From positions 1 through 15,003 of the forward strand of contig URKU01000044.1 in assembly GCA_900548515.1 (NCBI GenBank): a stretch of DNA of 15,003 nt. Direction: 5' to 3'. Below the pieces are notes generated by a model. It ran no database searches and was not told the DNA's origin. It was given only the letters and a program-made list of their open reading frames with translations. The translations under genes were made by a program, and so were the position numbers. Source of the DNA: an uncultured Collinsella sp. (GTDB lineage: Bacteria > Actinomycetota > Coriobacteriia > Coriobacteriales > Coriobacteriaceae). Shown piece by piece: positions 1-7,039 of this stretch (the first letter of the stretch is position 1; each line of letters begins with the position of its first letter).

Positions 1-262
1 TGGTGATGGACTTGCGGTTTTGCGTGTAGAAGCTCGCGATCTTGTTGCCGTTGCAATCGACGATCTCGGTGGGTTCACTCACCAGATAGGCGTTGGCGTC
101 GGTATAGTCGGGCAGATCGGACAGCCAACGATTGACGTTGCCGATCATGCCAATCCCAAACGCTACGCCCGCGATGAGCAAAAGGCCCAAGAACGAGAGC
201 AGGATCATGGGCAGGGCATGCGTCTTGGAACGACTGCGCCCCTGTCGTTGGCGAGGACCCAT
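1..262 (-). CDS. Class A penicillin-binding protein, N-terminal part (gene runs off the left edge)
   Basis: Only the first 87 codons are present. The protein opens with a basic cytoplasmic stretch (residues 1-14, rich in Arg/Gln), followed by one hydrophobic membrane helix at about residues 18-40. It then reads LSDLPDYTDANAYLVSEPT and IVDCNGNKIASFY. This layout, a single anchor followed by a 'leucine-proline-x-tyrosine ... D.nGn.Ia.fy' segment, is how bifunctional transglycosylase/transpeptidase PBPs (GT51 family, PBP1A type) begin. Such enzymes polymerise and cross-link peptidoglycan on the outer face of the membrane. The start at 262 is supported by GGAGGT about 6 nt upstream. The catalytic domains lie outside the window, so the class A call rests on the N-terminal layout alone; a class B PBP or another anchored wall enzyme is less likely. 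The gene is divergent from the U32 gene. Confidence 0.72.
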   Translation of the reverse strand, partial: MGPRQRQGRSRSKTHALPMILLSFLGLLLIAGVAFGIGMIGNVNRWLSDLPDYTDANAYLVSEPTEIVDCNGNKIASFYTQNRKSIT

Positions 263-345
263 ATATTGACCTCCAGGTATGTCGTGCCGGGCGGCGGGTG
301 CGCCGCTGGGGCAGGATGGACATAAGTTCTTACACGATAAACCAA

Positions 346-366
346 ACGAGGCGCGCGAGGCCTCGT
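346..366. promoter_or_regulatory. Inverted repeat in the divergent PBP/U32 promoter gap
   Basis: ACGAGGC (346-352) and GCCTCGT (360-366) form a 7-bp dyad with a 7-nt spacer in the 165-bp gap between two divergent starts. It lies just before a weak -10-like TATGCT (368-373) for the plus-strand gene. No convincing -35 element was found for either side. It could be an operator or only GC-rich chance symmetry. Confidence 0.22.
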
Positions 367-427
367 GTATGCTGGATGACGGTATTTTTCAGAGTGAATG
401 CATACCTTGTTGGTAAGGAGTTTGCCG

Positions 428-2398
428 ATGGCGATTCGGACGACGGGGCCGAGTGGACAATGCGATAACGAGCCGGGGGCTGCCGAGGCGGCGCTGCCCG
501 AGCTGCTGGCGCCTGCCGGCGGACTCGATCAGATGCTCGCGGCGATTGCGGCGGGTGCCGATGCCATCTATGCGGGCCTGGGCGGGTTTAACGCCCGCGT
601 GAGCGCACGCGGCTTTACCGACGACGAGTTCGCCCGCGGCTGTGTCGTGGCGCATGCGCACGGCGTGCGTGTATACGTGACCCTCAACGTGTTTGTGTTC
701 GATGACGAGTTGGCCGACGCGGTGGCGCTGGGGGCACACGCGCAAGAGTTGGGTGCCGACGCCCTGATTGTTGCCGACGCCGGATTGGTATGCGCGCTGC
801 GCGCGGCGATTCCCGGGGTCGAGATTCACCTGTCCACGCAGGCGGGCGTTCATAGCGAAGGCGCCGTGCGCTTGGCTGCCGATGAGCTCGGGGTCGAGCG
901 CGTGACGACCGCCCGCGAGCTGGCAGTCGACGAGATTGCCGCCCTGTGTGCTACCGGCGTGCCTATCGAGGTGTTCTGCCACGGTGCGATTTGCATTGGA
1001 TATTCGGGCGCCTGCGAGTTTTCGGCCCTGCGGCGTGGACGATCGGCGATGCGCGGCGACTGTACGCAGCCGTGTCGCTTGGCGTACGACCTGGTGGACG
1101 AGGCAGGGGAGAGCGTCGTTTCCGTGGAGGGCGATCGTCTGCTGTGCCCGCGCGACTATCTGGGCATTGCGCACCTGCCCGAGCTTGTTGGGGCCGGGGT
1201 GGCGTCGCTCAAGATCGAGGGGCGCATGAAAAACCCCGACTACGTGTTCAACGTGGTGCGGGTGTGGCGTCGTGCACTCGATATGCTGCGCGATGGCGCG
1301 TGGGATGCCGCTGCCGTGTCGGCGCTCGAGCGCGAGCTGGGCAGGTCGTTCAACCGCGGGTTTACCGATGCGTATCTGCGGGGGCGATCGGGTGCTGAGC
1401 TCATGAGCTTTGAGCGTGCGATTAACCAGGGCGTGCGCGTGGGCCACTTGGTGACGGTGGGTCACGAAGAGGTGACCGTCGAACTCGATGCCGCCGTGGC
1501 CGCGGGCGACACGCTCGAGATCCGGTTCTATCCGGGTGCCGATGCACGCCCCGATGTGCCCAAGCGCTGGCCCCAGGTGCCCTGCCCGGTGGATGCAGCG
1601 GCGGGGGAGCGCGTTGTCGTGCACTGCAAGCGCAAGGTGGATGCGGGATGCGAGGTGTACCTGATTCGTAGCGCCGGCGTGTTGGGGCAGACGGCGACGG
1701 CGCTGGGGCACATGCGGGTCGAGGCGGACGCGGTCGTACCCGTTGCACGAGCCGTTGAGATGCTGCCCCTTGAGGCCGCCATGACTGTTGGCGACGTGCC
1801 CGAGGCGGCGTTGACGGAGCCGACGGAAAAGGGGGCTTCCGATCGCATGGTCTTTGCCTGGCGGCTGATGGATGCCGACCCGCGCGGAGAACTCGATTTG
1901 TCCGACGCCGTTGTGGTGCTTGACGAGGTCTGTCGTGCAGCCGATGCCTCGCGTACCCGCTCGCTTATGCGGCGTGCCGGGCGCGTCGTCTGTCGTAATC
2001 TGGGACAGGTGGCGATGGCGCGTGAGCTGGGCGTGGCGTTTGACGTTGCGGCACCGGTGTTTTGCGCAAACCGGGTTACGCTTGCCTGGCTACGCGGGCT
2101 CGGCGCGGGCTGTGTGTATGTGCCTGCCGAGCTTGTCGCCCACGACGCGGAGCGTGTTGCCGAGCTTTCCGCTTGCCCCGGTGTCTTGGGGCCTGTCGAT
2201 GCCGGCCGTCCCGAGCTCATGGTGTGCGAGCACTGCTTGCTGACTGCCGAGGGCGCCTGCGCCACGGATGCGACGGGGCAGGTCCGTTGCCGTGACTGCT
2301 CGCGCCGTCAGCAGGGGCGCTTTTTGGTCGAACGTGACGGCACGCGTTTGCCGGTCGTTATCGACGCGTGCGGCAGGACGAGGATTTTCCTGTCGTAG
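428..2398 (+). CDS. U32 family protein (RlhA/TrhP-like, 'peptidase U32'), probable RNA-hydroxylation factor
   Basis: The protein is 656 residues. It opens with LLAPAGGLDQMLAAIAAGAD and continues IYAGLGGFNARVSARGF, the start of the U32 TIM-barrel domain. The U32 signature lies at residues 181-199 (E-V-F-C-H-G ... C-x6-C-E-F-S), with Cys189, Cys196, Cys212 and Cys216 nearby. In relatives such as UbiU, cysteines of this block bind a [4Fe-4S] cluster. The length and the C-terminal region, with CEHC at 600-603 and further cysteine pairs, resemble E. coli RlhA (YdcP), needed for a 23S rRNA cytidine hydroxylation, more than the shorter TrhP. Despite the old name, peptidase activity is doubtful. I chose ATG 428 because TAAGGAG (414-420) sits 7 nt upstream; the in-frame ATG at 398 has no ribosome site. 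The exact RNA target is inferred. tyrS follows 97 nt later with no terminator between them. Confidence 0.85.
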   Translation: MAIRTTGPSGQCDNEPGAAEAALPELLAPAGGLDQMLAAIAAGADAIYAGLGGFNARVSARGFTDDEFARGCVVAHAHGVRVYVTLNVFVFDDELADAVALGAHAQELGADALIVADAGLVCALRAAIPGVEIHLSTQAGVHSEGAVRLAADELGVERVTTARELAVDEIAALCATGVPIEVFCHGAICIGYSGACEFSALRRGRSAMRGDCTQPCRLAYDLVDEAGESVVSVEGDRLLCPRDYLGIAHLPELVGAGVASLKIEGRMKNPDYVFNVVRVWRRALDMLRDGAWDAAAVSALERELGRSFNRGFTDAYLRGRSGAELMSFERAINQGVRVGHLVTVGHEEVTVELDAAVAAGDTLEIRFYPGADARPDVPKRWPQVPCPVDAAAGERVVVHCKRKVDAGCEVYLIRSAGVLGQTATALGHMRVEADAVVPVARAVEMLPLEAAMTVGDVPEAALTEPTEKGASDRMVFAWRLMDADPRGELDLSDAVVVLDEVCRAADASRTRSLMRRAGRVVCRNLGQVAMARELGVAFDVAAPVFCANRVTLAWLRGLGAGCVYVPAELVAHDAERVAELSACPGVLGPVDAGRPELMVCEHCLLTAEGACATDATGQVRCRDCSRRQQGRFLVERDGTRLPVVIDACGRTRIFLS

Positions 2399-2495
2399 GT
2401 GTTCGGCCGCGCCGTTTTGGTTATTATGAGTGGGTTTATGAACTTCGAGCACCGCCGTATCCGGTGAGGGTGCTATAGCAAAAGGAGGATACCCA

Positions 2496-3707
2496 ATGCT
2501 GTCTGTCGACGAGCAAATGCGTATCATCACCTCGGGCGCAGCGCAGATCGTCCCCGAGGCCGACCTTCGCAAGAAGCTTGAGAAGGGCGAGCCCCTCAAC
2601 ATCAAGCTCGGCGTCGATCCTACCAGCCCCGACCTGCACCTGGGCCATGCCGTGCCCCTGCGCAAGATGCGTCAGTTCCAGGACCTGGGCCACAACGTCA
2701 CCCTCATCATCGGTAACGGCACCGCACTGATCGGCGATCCTTCGGGCAAGAACTCCACCCGCCCGCAACTTTCGCAGGAGCAGATCGAGGCCAACGCCGA
2801 GACCTACGTGAGCCAGGCCATGAAGATCCTGGATCCCGAGAAGACCACCATCGTGCACAACGGCGACTGGATCCTGTCGATGGATCTGGCCGGACTGCTG
2901 CAGGTGTGCTCCAAGTTCACCGTCGCCCGCATCCTCGAGCGCGATGACTTTACCAAGCGCTACCAGTCCCAGACGCCGATCGCCCTGCACGAGTTCCTGT
3001 ACCCCGTGATGCAGGCCTTCGACTCCGTTCAGATCAAGGCCGACGTGGAGATGGGCGGCACCGACCAGCTCTTCAACCTGCTTGCCGGCCGTGAGCTCAT
3101 GGAGAAGATGGGCATGGAGCCGCAGATCGCGCTCACCATGCCGCTGCTCGAGGGTACCGACGGCGTGCGCAAGATGTCCAAGTCCTACGGCAACTACATC
3201 GGCCTGACCGACGCTCCCAAGGATATGTTCGGCAAGACCATGTCCATCCCCGACGAGATGATCGGCAAGTACTATCGTCTGGCCAGCTCGCTCACCCCGG
3301 CCGAGGTCGACAAGATCGACGCCGCCCTGGCCGACGGTTCCACCGACCCCTACGAGCTCAAGCGCGCTCTGGGCCGCGACCTGTGCGACACCTACCACGG
3401 CGCCGGCGCCGGTGACGAGGCCCAGGCCGAGTTCGACCGTGTGTTCAAGGAAGGCCAGCTTGCCGACTTCCCCGAGAAGCATGTCGAGCTGACCGTCAAC
3501 GACGAGGGCCAGATCTACCTCGCCGGCCTGCTCAAGGACTTGGGTCTTTCGGCGAGCGCCGGCCAGGCCCGTCGCGACATCGACGGCGGCGGTGTCAAGA
3601 TCAACGGCGAGGCGGTGGCTCCCAAGAGCTATAACATCGACCCCAGCGCCCTCAAGCTGGGCGACACCCTCTCCGTAGGCAAGCGCAAGGGCTTCAAGTT
3701 GATTTAG
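2496..3707 (+). CDS. tyrS: Tyrosyl-tRNA synthetase
   Basis: This cytoplasmic class I enzyme charges tRNA-Tyr with tyrosine using ATP. It is 403 residues, a normal length. The HIGH-type motif is HLGH at residues 48-51, in the context KLGVDPTSPDLHLGHAVPL. GNGTALIGDPSGK follows at about 74-86 and the class I KMSKS loop is at 226-230. A C-terminal S4 RNA-binding domain (about 340-400, with GLSASAGQARRDI) ends the protein. The canonical KMSKS rather than KFGKT places it with the TyrZ-like branch of bacterial TyrRS. ATG 2496 is preceded by AAAGGAGG at a good distance. No T-box leader was seen in the 97-nt upstream gap, so T-box control is not supported. A strong terminator follows at 3782. Confidence 0.97.
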   Translation: MLSVDEQMRIITSGAAQIVPEADLRKKLEKGEPLNIKLGVDPTSPDLHLGHAVPLRKMRQFQDLGHNVTLIIGNGTALIGDPSGKNSTRPQLSQEQIEANAETYVSQAMKILDPEKTTIVHNGDWILSMDLAGLLQVCSKFTVARILERDDFTKRYQSQTPIALHEFLYPVMQAFDSVQIKADVEMGGTDQLFNLLAGRELMEKMGMEPQIALTMPLLEGTDGVRKMSKSYGNYIGLTDAPKDMFGKTMSIPDEMIGKYYRLASSLTPAEVDKIDAALADGSTDPYELKRALGRDLCDTYHGAGAGDEAQAEFDRVFKEGQLADFPEKHVELTVNDEGQIYLAGLLKDLGLSASAGQARRDIDGGGVKINGEAVAPKSYNIDPSALKLGDTLSVGKRKGFKLI

Positions 3708-3781
3708 TTCCGCCGTTCTGCCGAACGGCGGACCGGCCGACACTGCGCGGACCGCACCTGTACAATCTGACGTTCAACTTC

Positions 3782-3818
3782 AAGGGCGCGACCAGAGGGT
3801 CAGCGCCCTTTCGTTTCA
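3782..3818 (+). terminator. Intrinsic terminator downstream of tyrS
   Basis: AAGGGCGC (3782-3789) pairs with GCGCCCTT (3803-3810). Inside it GACC (3790-3793) pairs with GGTC (3798-3801) around an AGAG loop, leaving one bulged A. The result is a 12-bp stem followed by TCGTTTC. The T-run is interrupted but the stem is strong, and the position 75 bp after the tyrS stop fits termination of tyrS transcription. Confidence 0.62.
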
Positions 3819-3887
3819 CGTCACCTTGTCTCAAATGCGGTCCGCTCGCTGGCGCTGCCAAAACGTCGGCGTCGCCTTGGTCGCAAG

Positions 3888-3954
3888 TAGTCATTGGGGA
3901 CGTTCTTGAATGACTAGTCGTTTAATAGTCATTTAAGAACGTCCCCAACGACTA
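3888..3954. repeat. Head-to-head pair of the 29-nt TAGTC...GACTA repeat (large palindrome)
   Basis: Copy 1 is on the plus strand at 3888-3916 and copy 2 on the minus strand at 3926-3954, separated by GTCGTTTAA. The two 29-nt arms match at 27 positions, so the whole can fold into one long stem. Each unit begins TAGTC, has the core GGGGACGTTCTT and ends GACTA. Two more complete copies lie at 5929 and 7011. The arrangement resembles a REP pair (BIME). No transposase that could mobilise it lies in this window. Confidence 0.85.
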
Positions 3955-4013
3955 TTGGTGCTCAGCGGCAGTCCCCATTGCGCTAAGCGGCGTGCGCCGC
4001 TAAGTGGACGGGT

Positions 4014-4043
4014 GTTAGCGGGACCTTCTTTTGGGCATACAAT
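4014..4043 (+). promoter_or_regulatory. ade: Possible promoter for ade
   Basis: TACAAT (4038-4043) is a good -10 match, with TTAGCG (4014-4019) 18 nt upstream as a weak -35. It sits about 67 nt before the ade start. The weak -35 limits confidence. Confidence 0.3.
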
Positions 4044-4110
4044 GGCTATTAGTTTGCTGCGGTGAAGGCTCGTCCGCTCCGCAATTATTTCTACAGTTAA
4101 AGGAGTATGT

Positions 4111-5931
4111 ATGTCCGTTGAGGTCATGAGGTCTGTGATCGAGGCCGCCGAGGGTCGTGTGCCCGTCGACACGCTGTTTACCAATGCGCAGATTGTCGAC
4201 GTATATGGCCAGCGCGTGGCGCCCGGTAGCGTTGCCGTCAAGGACGGTGTGATCGTCGGCGTGCTCTACGATGGTCGCGACGATGCCGCCGGCACCTACG
4301 AGGCAACTGAGGTCATCGACTGCCAGGGTCGCTATCTTGCCCCCGGCTTTATCGACGGACATTTGCATATCGAGTCCTCGAACATCCGTCCCGCCGAGTA
4401 TGCGCGCATGGCGGCGACGCGCGGCACCACCACTGCCATTGCCGACAGCCACGAGATCGCCAACGTTGCCGGCCTGGACGGCCTGCGCTTTATGATCGAG
4501 GACGGCCGCCGTGCGCCCATCTCCATCAAGTACATGATGCCTTCGTGCGTGCCCGCGCTGCCCGACGAGCAGGCCGGCGCCGTGATTACCGCCGCCGATA
4601 TGCAGGCGTTTTTTGCCGAGCATCCGGGCGATGTCTTTGGTCTGGGCGAGATGATGAACCTGCCGGGCGTCTTTATGGCCGATCCCGAGACCTGCGCCCG
4701 CATCGATGCTGCCAACCAGACGCCGTCCAAGCAGGTCGACGGCCATGCGCCGCTCGTTGCCGGTAAGGACCTCAACGCCTATGCCGCAGCGGGCATTATC
4801 GCCGACCACGAGTCGACGATTCCCGAGGAGGCACTCGATAAGCTGTCCCGCGGCATGTATGTGATGCTGCGTGAGGGCACGTGCAGCCACGACCTGGCCA
4901 ATTTGTCCCCGATGCTGCTGGAGAACCCTGCCCGCGCCCGCCGCTGCTGCTTTGCGACTGACGATCGCGCCCCTTCCGATGCACTTGCGACCGGCATGAT
5001 CGACAATGCCTGCCGCGTGGCCATCGAGACCGGCATCGACCCCGTGGTTGCTATCTCTATGGCGTCCCTCTCCACGGCCGAGGCGTTTGACCTGGACCAC
5101 GGTTGCCGCGACCCGCACGAGCTGCGTGGCGCCATCGCCCCGGGCAAGCGTGCCGACCTGCTGGTGCTCAACGACCTGACGTTTGCTACGGCTCCGCATC
5201 GCGTATATGCCGCCGGCGTGCTCGTGGCGCAGGACGGCACCTTTGTGGGCGAGATCGCGCCCGAGATGGCCGAGGTTGCGGCCCTTGCCGATGAGCTGCG
5301 CGCCTCCGTTAAGCTGCCGAAGCTATCGCTCGCCGTGTTCGACTATGCCTTTAAGTCGGGCGAGGCCGTGATCGACGTGGTGCCGGGTAAGGCCATCACG
5401 GGTATGGCCCGCCCCGAGAGTGCCGAGGGCCTGCGCCGCATTATGCTGATCGAGCGCCACGGTCGCGGCGTGTCACTGCAGGCCGAGGGCGCCGATGGCG
5501 ATGGTCCTGCGGGCCTGGGTCTTGTTGGCAAGCACATCGGTCGCGGCTGGGTGCGCGGCTTTACCATCACGGGCGGTGCCATCGCCTCGACGATCGGCCA
5601 CGATTCGCACAACGTATGCGTCGTGGGCGATAACGCTGCCGATATGATGGCGGCTGTTGAAGCCGTGGGGCAGGGCGGCCACGTGCTGGTGCGCAACGGC
5701 GAGGTCGTGGCGCGTATTCCGCTGGCGCTCGGTGGCCTGATGAGCGAGGGCACGGCCGAGGATGTCGCCGCGCAGCACGACGACTTTATGGTCAAGGCGC
5801 GCGCCATGGGTATTGAGCCACCGCTCGATCCCATCATGGGCATCATCTTCCTGCCCCTGCCGGTGATCCCGACACTCCGTATCCGCCCCGAGGGCATGTT
5901 CGACGTCACCACCTTCACCTACGCCGACTAG
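4111..5931 (+). CDS. ade: Adenine deaminase
   Basis: This amidohydrolase converts adenine to hypoxanthine and ammonia in purine salvage. It is 606 residues, close to the usual 580-600. The metal-binding signature DGHLHIESS is at 82-90 (His84, His86), followed by ADSHEIANV (His114, Glu115), GLGEMMN (Glu180), GHAPLV (His212), ADHES (His233, Glu234) and a TDDR motif around Asp284/Asp285. The C-terminal adenine-deaminase domain contains GGAIASTIGHDSHNVCVVG. The start at 4111 follows AAAGGAG with 5 nt spacing; an overlapping out-of-frame ATG at 4107 is not used. The stop TAG is the first three bases of a 29-nt repeat (5929-5957), so the repeat abuts the coding region exactly. The gene appears monocistronic. 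Confidence 0.95.
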   Translation: MSVEVMRSVIEAAEGRVPVDTLFTNAQIVDVYGQRVAPGSVAVKDGVIVGVLYDGRDDAAGTYEATEVIDCQGRYLAPGFIDGHLHIESSNIRPAEYARMAATRGTTTAIADSHEIANVAGLDGLRFMIEDGRRAPISIKYMMPSCVPALPDEQAGAVITAADMQAFFAEHPGDVFGLGEMMNLPGVFMADPETCARIDAANQTPSKQVDGHAPLVAGKDLNAYAAAGIIADHESTIPEEALDKLSRGMYVMLREGTCSHDLANLSPMLLENPARARRCCFATDDRAPSDALATGMIDNACRVAIETGIDPVVAISMASLSTAEAFDLDHGCRDPHELRGAIAPGKRADLLVLNDLTFATAPHRVYAAGVLVAQDGTFVGEIAPEMAEVAALADELRASVKLPKLSLAVFDYAFKSGEAVIDVVPGKAITGMARPESAEGLRRIMLIERHGRGVSLQAEGADGDGPAGLGLVGKHIGRGWVRGFTITGGAIASTIGHDSHNVCVVGDNAADMMAAVEAVGQGGHVLVRNGEVVARIPLALGGLMSEGTAEDVAAQHDDFMVKARAMGIEPPLDPIMGIIFLPLPVIPTLRIRPEGMFDVTTFTYAD

Positions 5932-5957
5932 TCATCGGGGACGTTCTTAAACGACTA
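5929..5957 (+). repeat. 29-nt TAGTC...GACTA repeat, copy 3, supplying the ade stop codon
   Basis: The unit differs from copy 1 at three positions only (C for T at unit position 8, A for G at 21, C for T at 24). Its first three bases are the TAG stop of ade. The terminal TAGTC and GACTA are complementary to each other. Confidence 0.85.
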
Positions 5958-6068
5958 GCCGCCTGCGACACTCTTTGGTTTTTCGGATACTGCGGACGCG
6001 AACCGTCTGGTGCATGTGACGTGTCTGCCAGGTCCTTGTAACGTTTATGTCTGCGGGGTCTTATTCGT

Positions 6069-6128
6069 GCTCCCTTTGGGTACGGTGGGTTCGTATAGAT
6101 GCCCGATTCCAACAAGCCCGAAGGGAGC
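6069..6128 (+). promoter_or_regulatory. Leader hairpin that buries the ribosome site of the first HAD gene
   Basis: GCTCCCTTTGGG (6069-6080) pairs with CCCGAAGGGAGC (6117-6128) along all 12 positions, one of them a G-U wobble, around a 36-nt loop. The right arm contains AAGGGAG, the ribosome binding site for the ATG at 6135. TTTTCT (6129-6134) follows directly, so the structure also resembles a terminator or attenuator ending at the start codon. A possible promoter, TTGTAA (6036-6041) and TCTTAT (6059-6064) with a 17-nt spacer, would start transcripts at about the left arm. The pairing is seen in the sequence; any switching is inferred. Confidence 0.45.
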
Positions 6129-6134
6129 TTTTCT

Positions 6135-6929
6135 ATGTTTAAACTGATTGCATCCGATATGGACGGCACGTTGCTTGACGAAAACAGCCAGGTGCCTCCC
6201 GAGACCTACGAACTGATTTTGGCACTACGCGAGCATGGCGTGCATTTTGCCGTATCGTCAGGCCGCCGCTACGATCGCCTGTGCGAGTTCTTTGCACCCG
6301 TTCGCGACAAGATGGACTTTGTCGCCGCCAACGGCGCCCAGGTCTACGCCGACGGCAAAATGGTAGACCGCGAGGTGTATTCGCACCTGGCGGTTCGAAA
6401 GCTCGCCCAGGCCGTCGCGACGTTTCCCAATCTGCATCTTGCGCTCTTTGACCGAACCAAGTCCTTTTTGCTCGATGACGAGAGCAAGTTCGTGCGCGAG
6501 GTCGATAAGGACCTTCCCAATGCCGAGCGCATTTGGGAGCTGCCCGATCCCAGCGTAAATATCATCAAAGCGAGTGTCTTTTGCGACGACGGTGCCGTTA
6601 TGGACAGTGCGTACGTGCTACAGCGCGAACTCGGTCAGCTCTTTACCTTTGCGCCTTCGGGTAACGCATGGATCGATGCCATGCAGCCCGGTGTGTCGAA
6701 GGCTTCGGGCATCGAGCAGCTCGCGGAGCATTATGGCATTGGACGCGATGAGGTCATGGCGTTTGGCGACTCGATGAACGACTACGAGATCATTCGCTTT
6801 GTCGGCACGGGCTGCGCGATGGAAAACGCGCGCCCCGCGCTCAAGGCAGTGGCCGATCGCGTGGTGGGTTGTAATCGCGACCACGCCGTCCAGCAGGAGC
6901 TCCGTCGCGTGCTGGAGAGTCTCTCCTAA
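6135..6929 (+). CDS. Cof-type HAD-IIB phosphatase
   Basis: This 264-residue cytoplasmic Mg-dependent phosphatase belongs to the Cof/YidA group, which generally hydrolyses small phosphorylated metabolites such as sugar phosphates. Motif I is DMDGT at residues 8-12 (Asp8 nucleophile, Asp10). Motif II is Ser41 in VSSGR, motif III Lys189 in PGVSKASGI, and motif IV GDSMND at 211-216. The C2 cap lies between motifs II and III. I chose ATG 6135 over the in-frame ATG at 6099 because AAGGGAG lies 8 nt before 6135 and homologues begin with the short lead-in to DMDGT. The ribosome site is paired in a predicted leader hairpin. The gene converges on a second HAD phosphatase across a repeat-filled gap. The substrate cannot be told from sequence. 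Confidence 0.9.
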   Translation: MFKLIASDMDGTLLDENSQVPPETYELILALREHGVHFAVSSGRRYDRLCEFFAPVRDKMDFVAANGAQVYADGKMVDREVYSHLAVRKLAQAVATFPNLHLALFDRTKSFLLDDESKFVREVDKDLPNAERIWELPDPSVNIIKASVFCDDGAVMDSAYVLQRELGQLFTFAPSGNAWIDAMQPGVSKASGIEQLAEHYGIGRDEVMAFGDSMNDYEIIRFVGTGCAMENARPALKAVADRVVGCNRDHAVQQELRRVLESLS

Positions 6930-6930
6930 T

Positions 6931-6961
6931 CCGGCAGATGGGGACGTTCTTTTTCTGCCGG
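6931..6961. repeat. Hairpin enclosing a truncated repeat core
   Basis: CCGGCAGA (6931-6938) and TCTGCCGG (6954-6961) form a perfect 8-bp stem. The 15-nt loop is TGGGGACGTTCTT (6939-6951) plus TT. The loop is the repeat core with both TAGTC/GACTA ends missing, so the stem may replace the usual ends. It lies 1 nt after the stop of the first HAD gene and could also weaken read-through, but no T-run follows the stem. Confidence 0.6.
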
Positions 6962-6966
6962 CAGTG

Positions 6967-7004
6967 GGGGACAGTCCTTGCAGCTTTTTGCGAAGAGTGT
7001 CCCC
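6967..7004. repeat. Second palindromic element with GGGGACA ends (motif B)
   Basis: GGGGACAGTCCTTGC (6967-6981) faces GCGAAGAGTGTCCCC (6990-7004) around the loop AGCTTTTT. Thirteen of 15 positions can pair, counting one wobble. It shares the GGGGAC start with the 29-nt unit but is otherwise different, and looks like a second REP-like family. Only one copy is in this window. Confidence 0.6.
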
Positions 7005-7010
7005 AGTGAC

Positions 7011-7039
7011 TAGTCGTTTAAGAACGTCCCCAGTGACTA
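7011..7039 (-). repeat. 29-nt TAGTC...GACTA repeat, copy 4, supplying the stop codon of the second HAD gene
   Basis: Read on the minus strand, the unit begins with the TAG (7039-7037) that ends the second HAD gene. It also takes part in a 15-bp direct repeat, GTCCCCAGTGACTAG, at 6999-7013 and 7026-7040, which joins motif B to this unit. Confidence 0.85.

Larger units (their letters stand above)
3708..4110. other. 403-bp intergenic region between tyrS and ade
   Basis: No gene is supported here. In order it holds a perfect 9-bp hairpin (CCGCCGTTC 3710-3718 with GAACGGCGG 3723-3731, loop TGCC) just after the tyrS stop, which lacks a T-tract; a better terminator at 3782-3818; a stretch to 3887 without clear features; a pair of 29-nt repeats facing each other (3888-3954); a small GC palindrome (AGCGGC/GCCGCT, 3986-4001); and a weak promoter and ribosome site for ade. 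No purine-riboswitch architecture was recognised upstream of ade. Confidence 0.6.

Noticed and set aside
389..1711. Long open frame antisense to the U32 gene
   Set aside because: Long antisense frames are common in GC-rich genes. It is rich in Arg/His/Gln without any recognisable domain, while the plus-strand frame has the clear U32 signature.
2399..2495. T-box leader for tyrS
   Set aside because: Only 97 nt are available, and no T-box consensus or terminator/antiterminator pair is visible.
3710..3731. Perfect 9-bp hairpin directly after the tyrS stop, considered as its terminator
   Set aside because: No T-tract follows. The hairpin at 3782-3818 is a better terminator.
2436..3743. 435-codon open frame antisense to tyrS
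   Set aside because: It is the mirror frame of a highly biased GC-rich gene, rich in Gly/Val/Leu/His. tyrS on the plus strand has HIGH and KMSKS motifs and a strong ribosome site.
3955..4110. Possible purine riboswitch upstream of ade
   Set aside because: The conserved three-way junction loops were not found, and the leader after the likely promoter is too short.
4015..5199. 394-codon open frame antisense to ade
   Set aside because: No domain is recognisable and the composition is typical of a mirror frame. The plus-strand protein has all adenine deaminase motifs.
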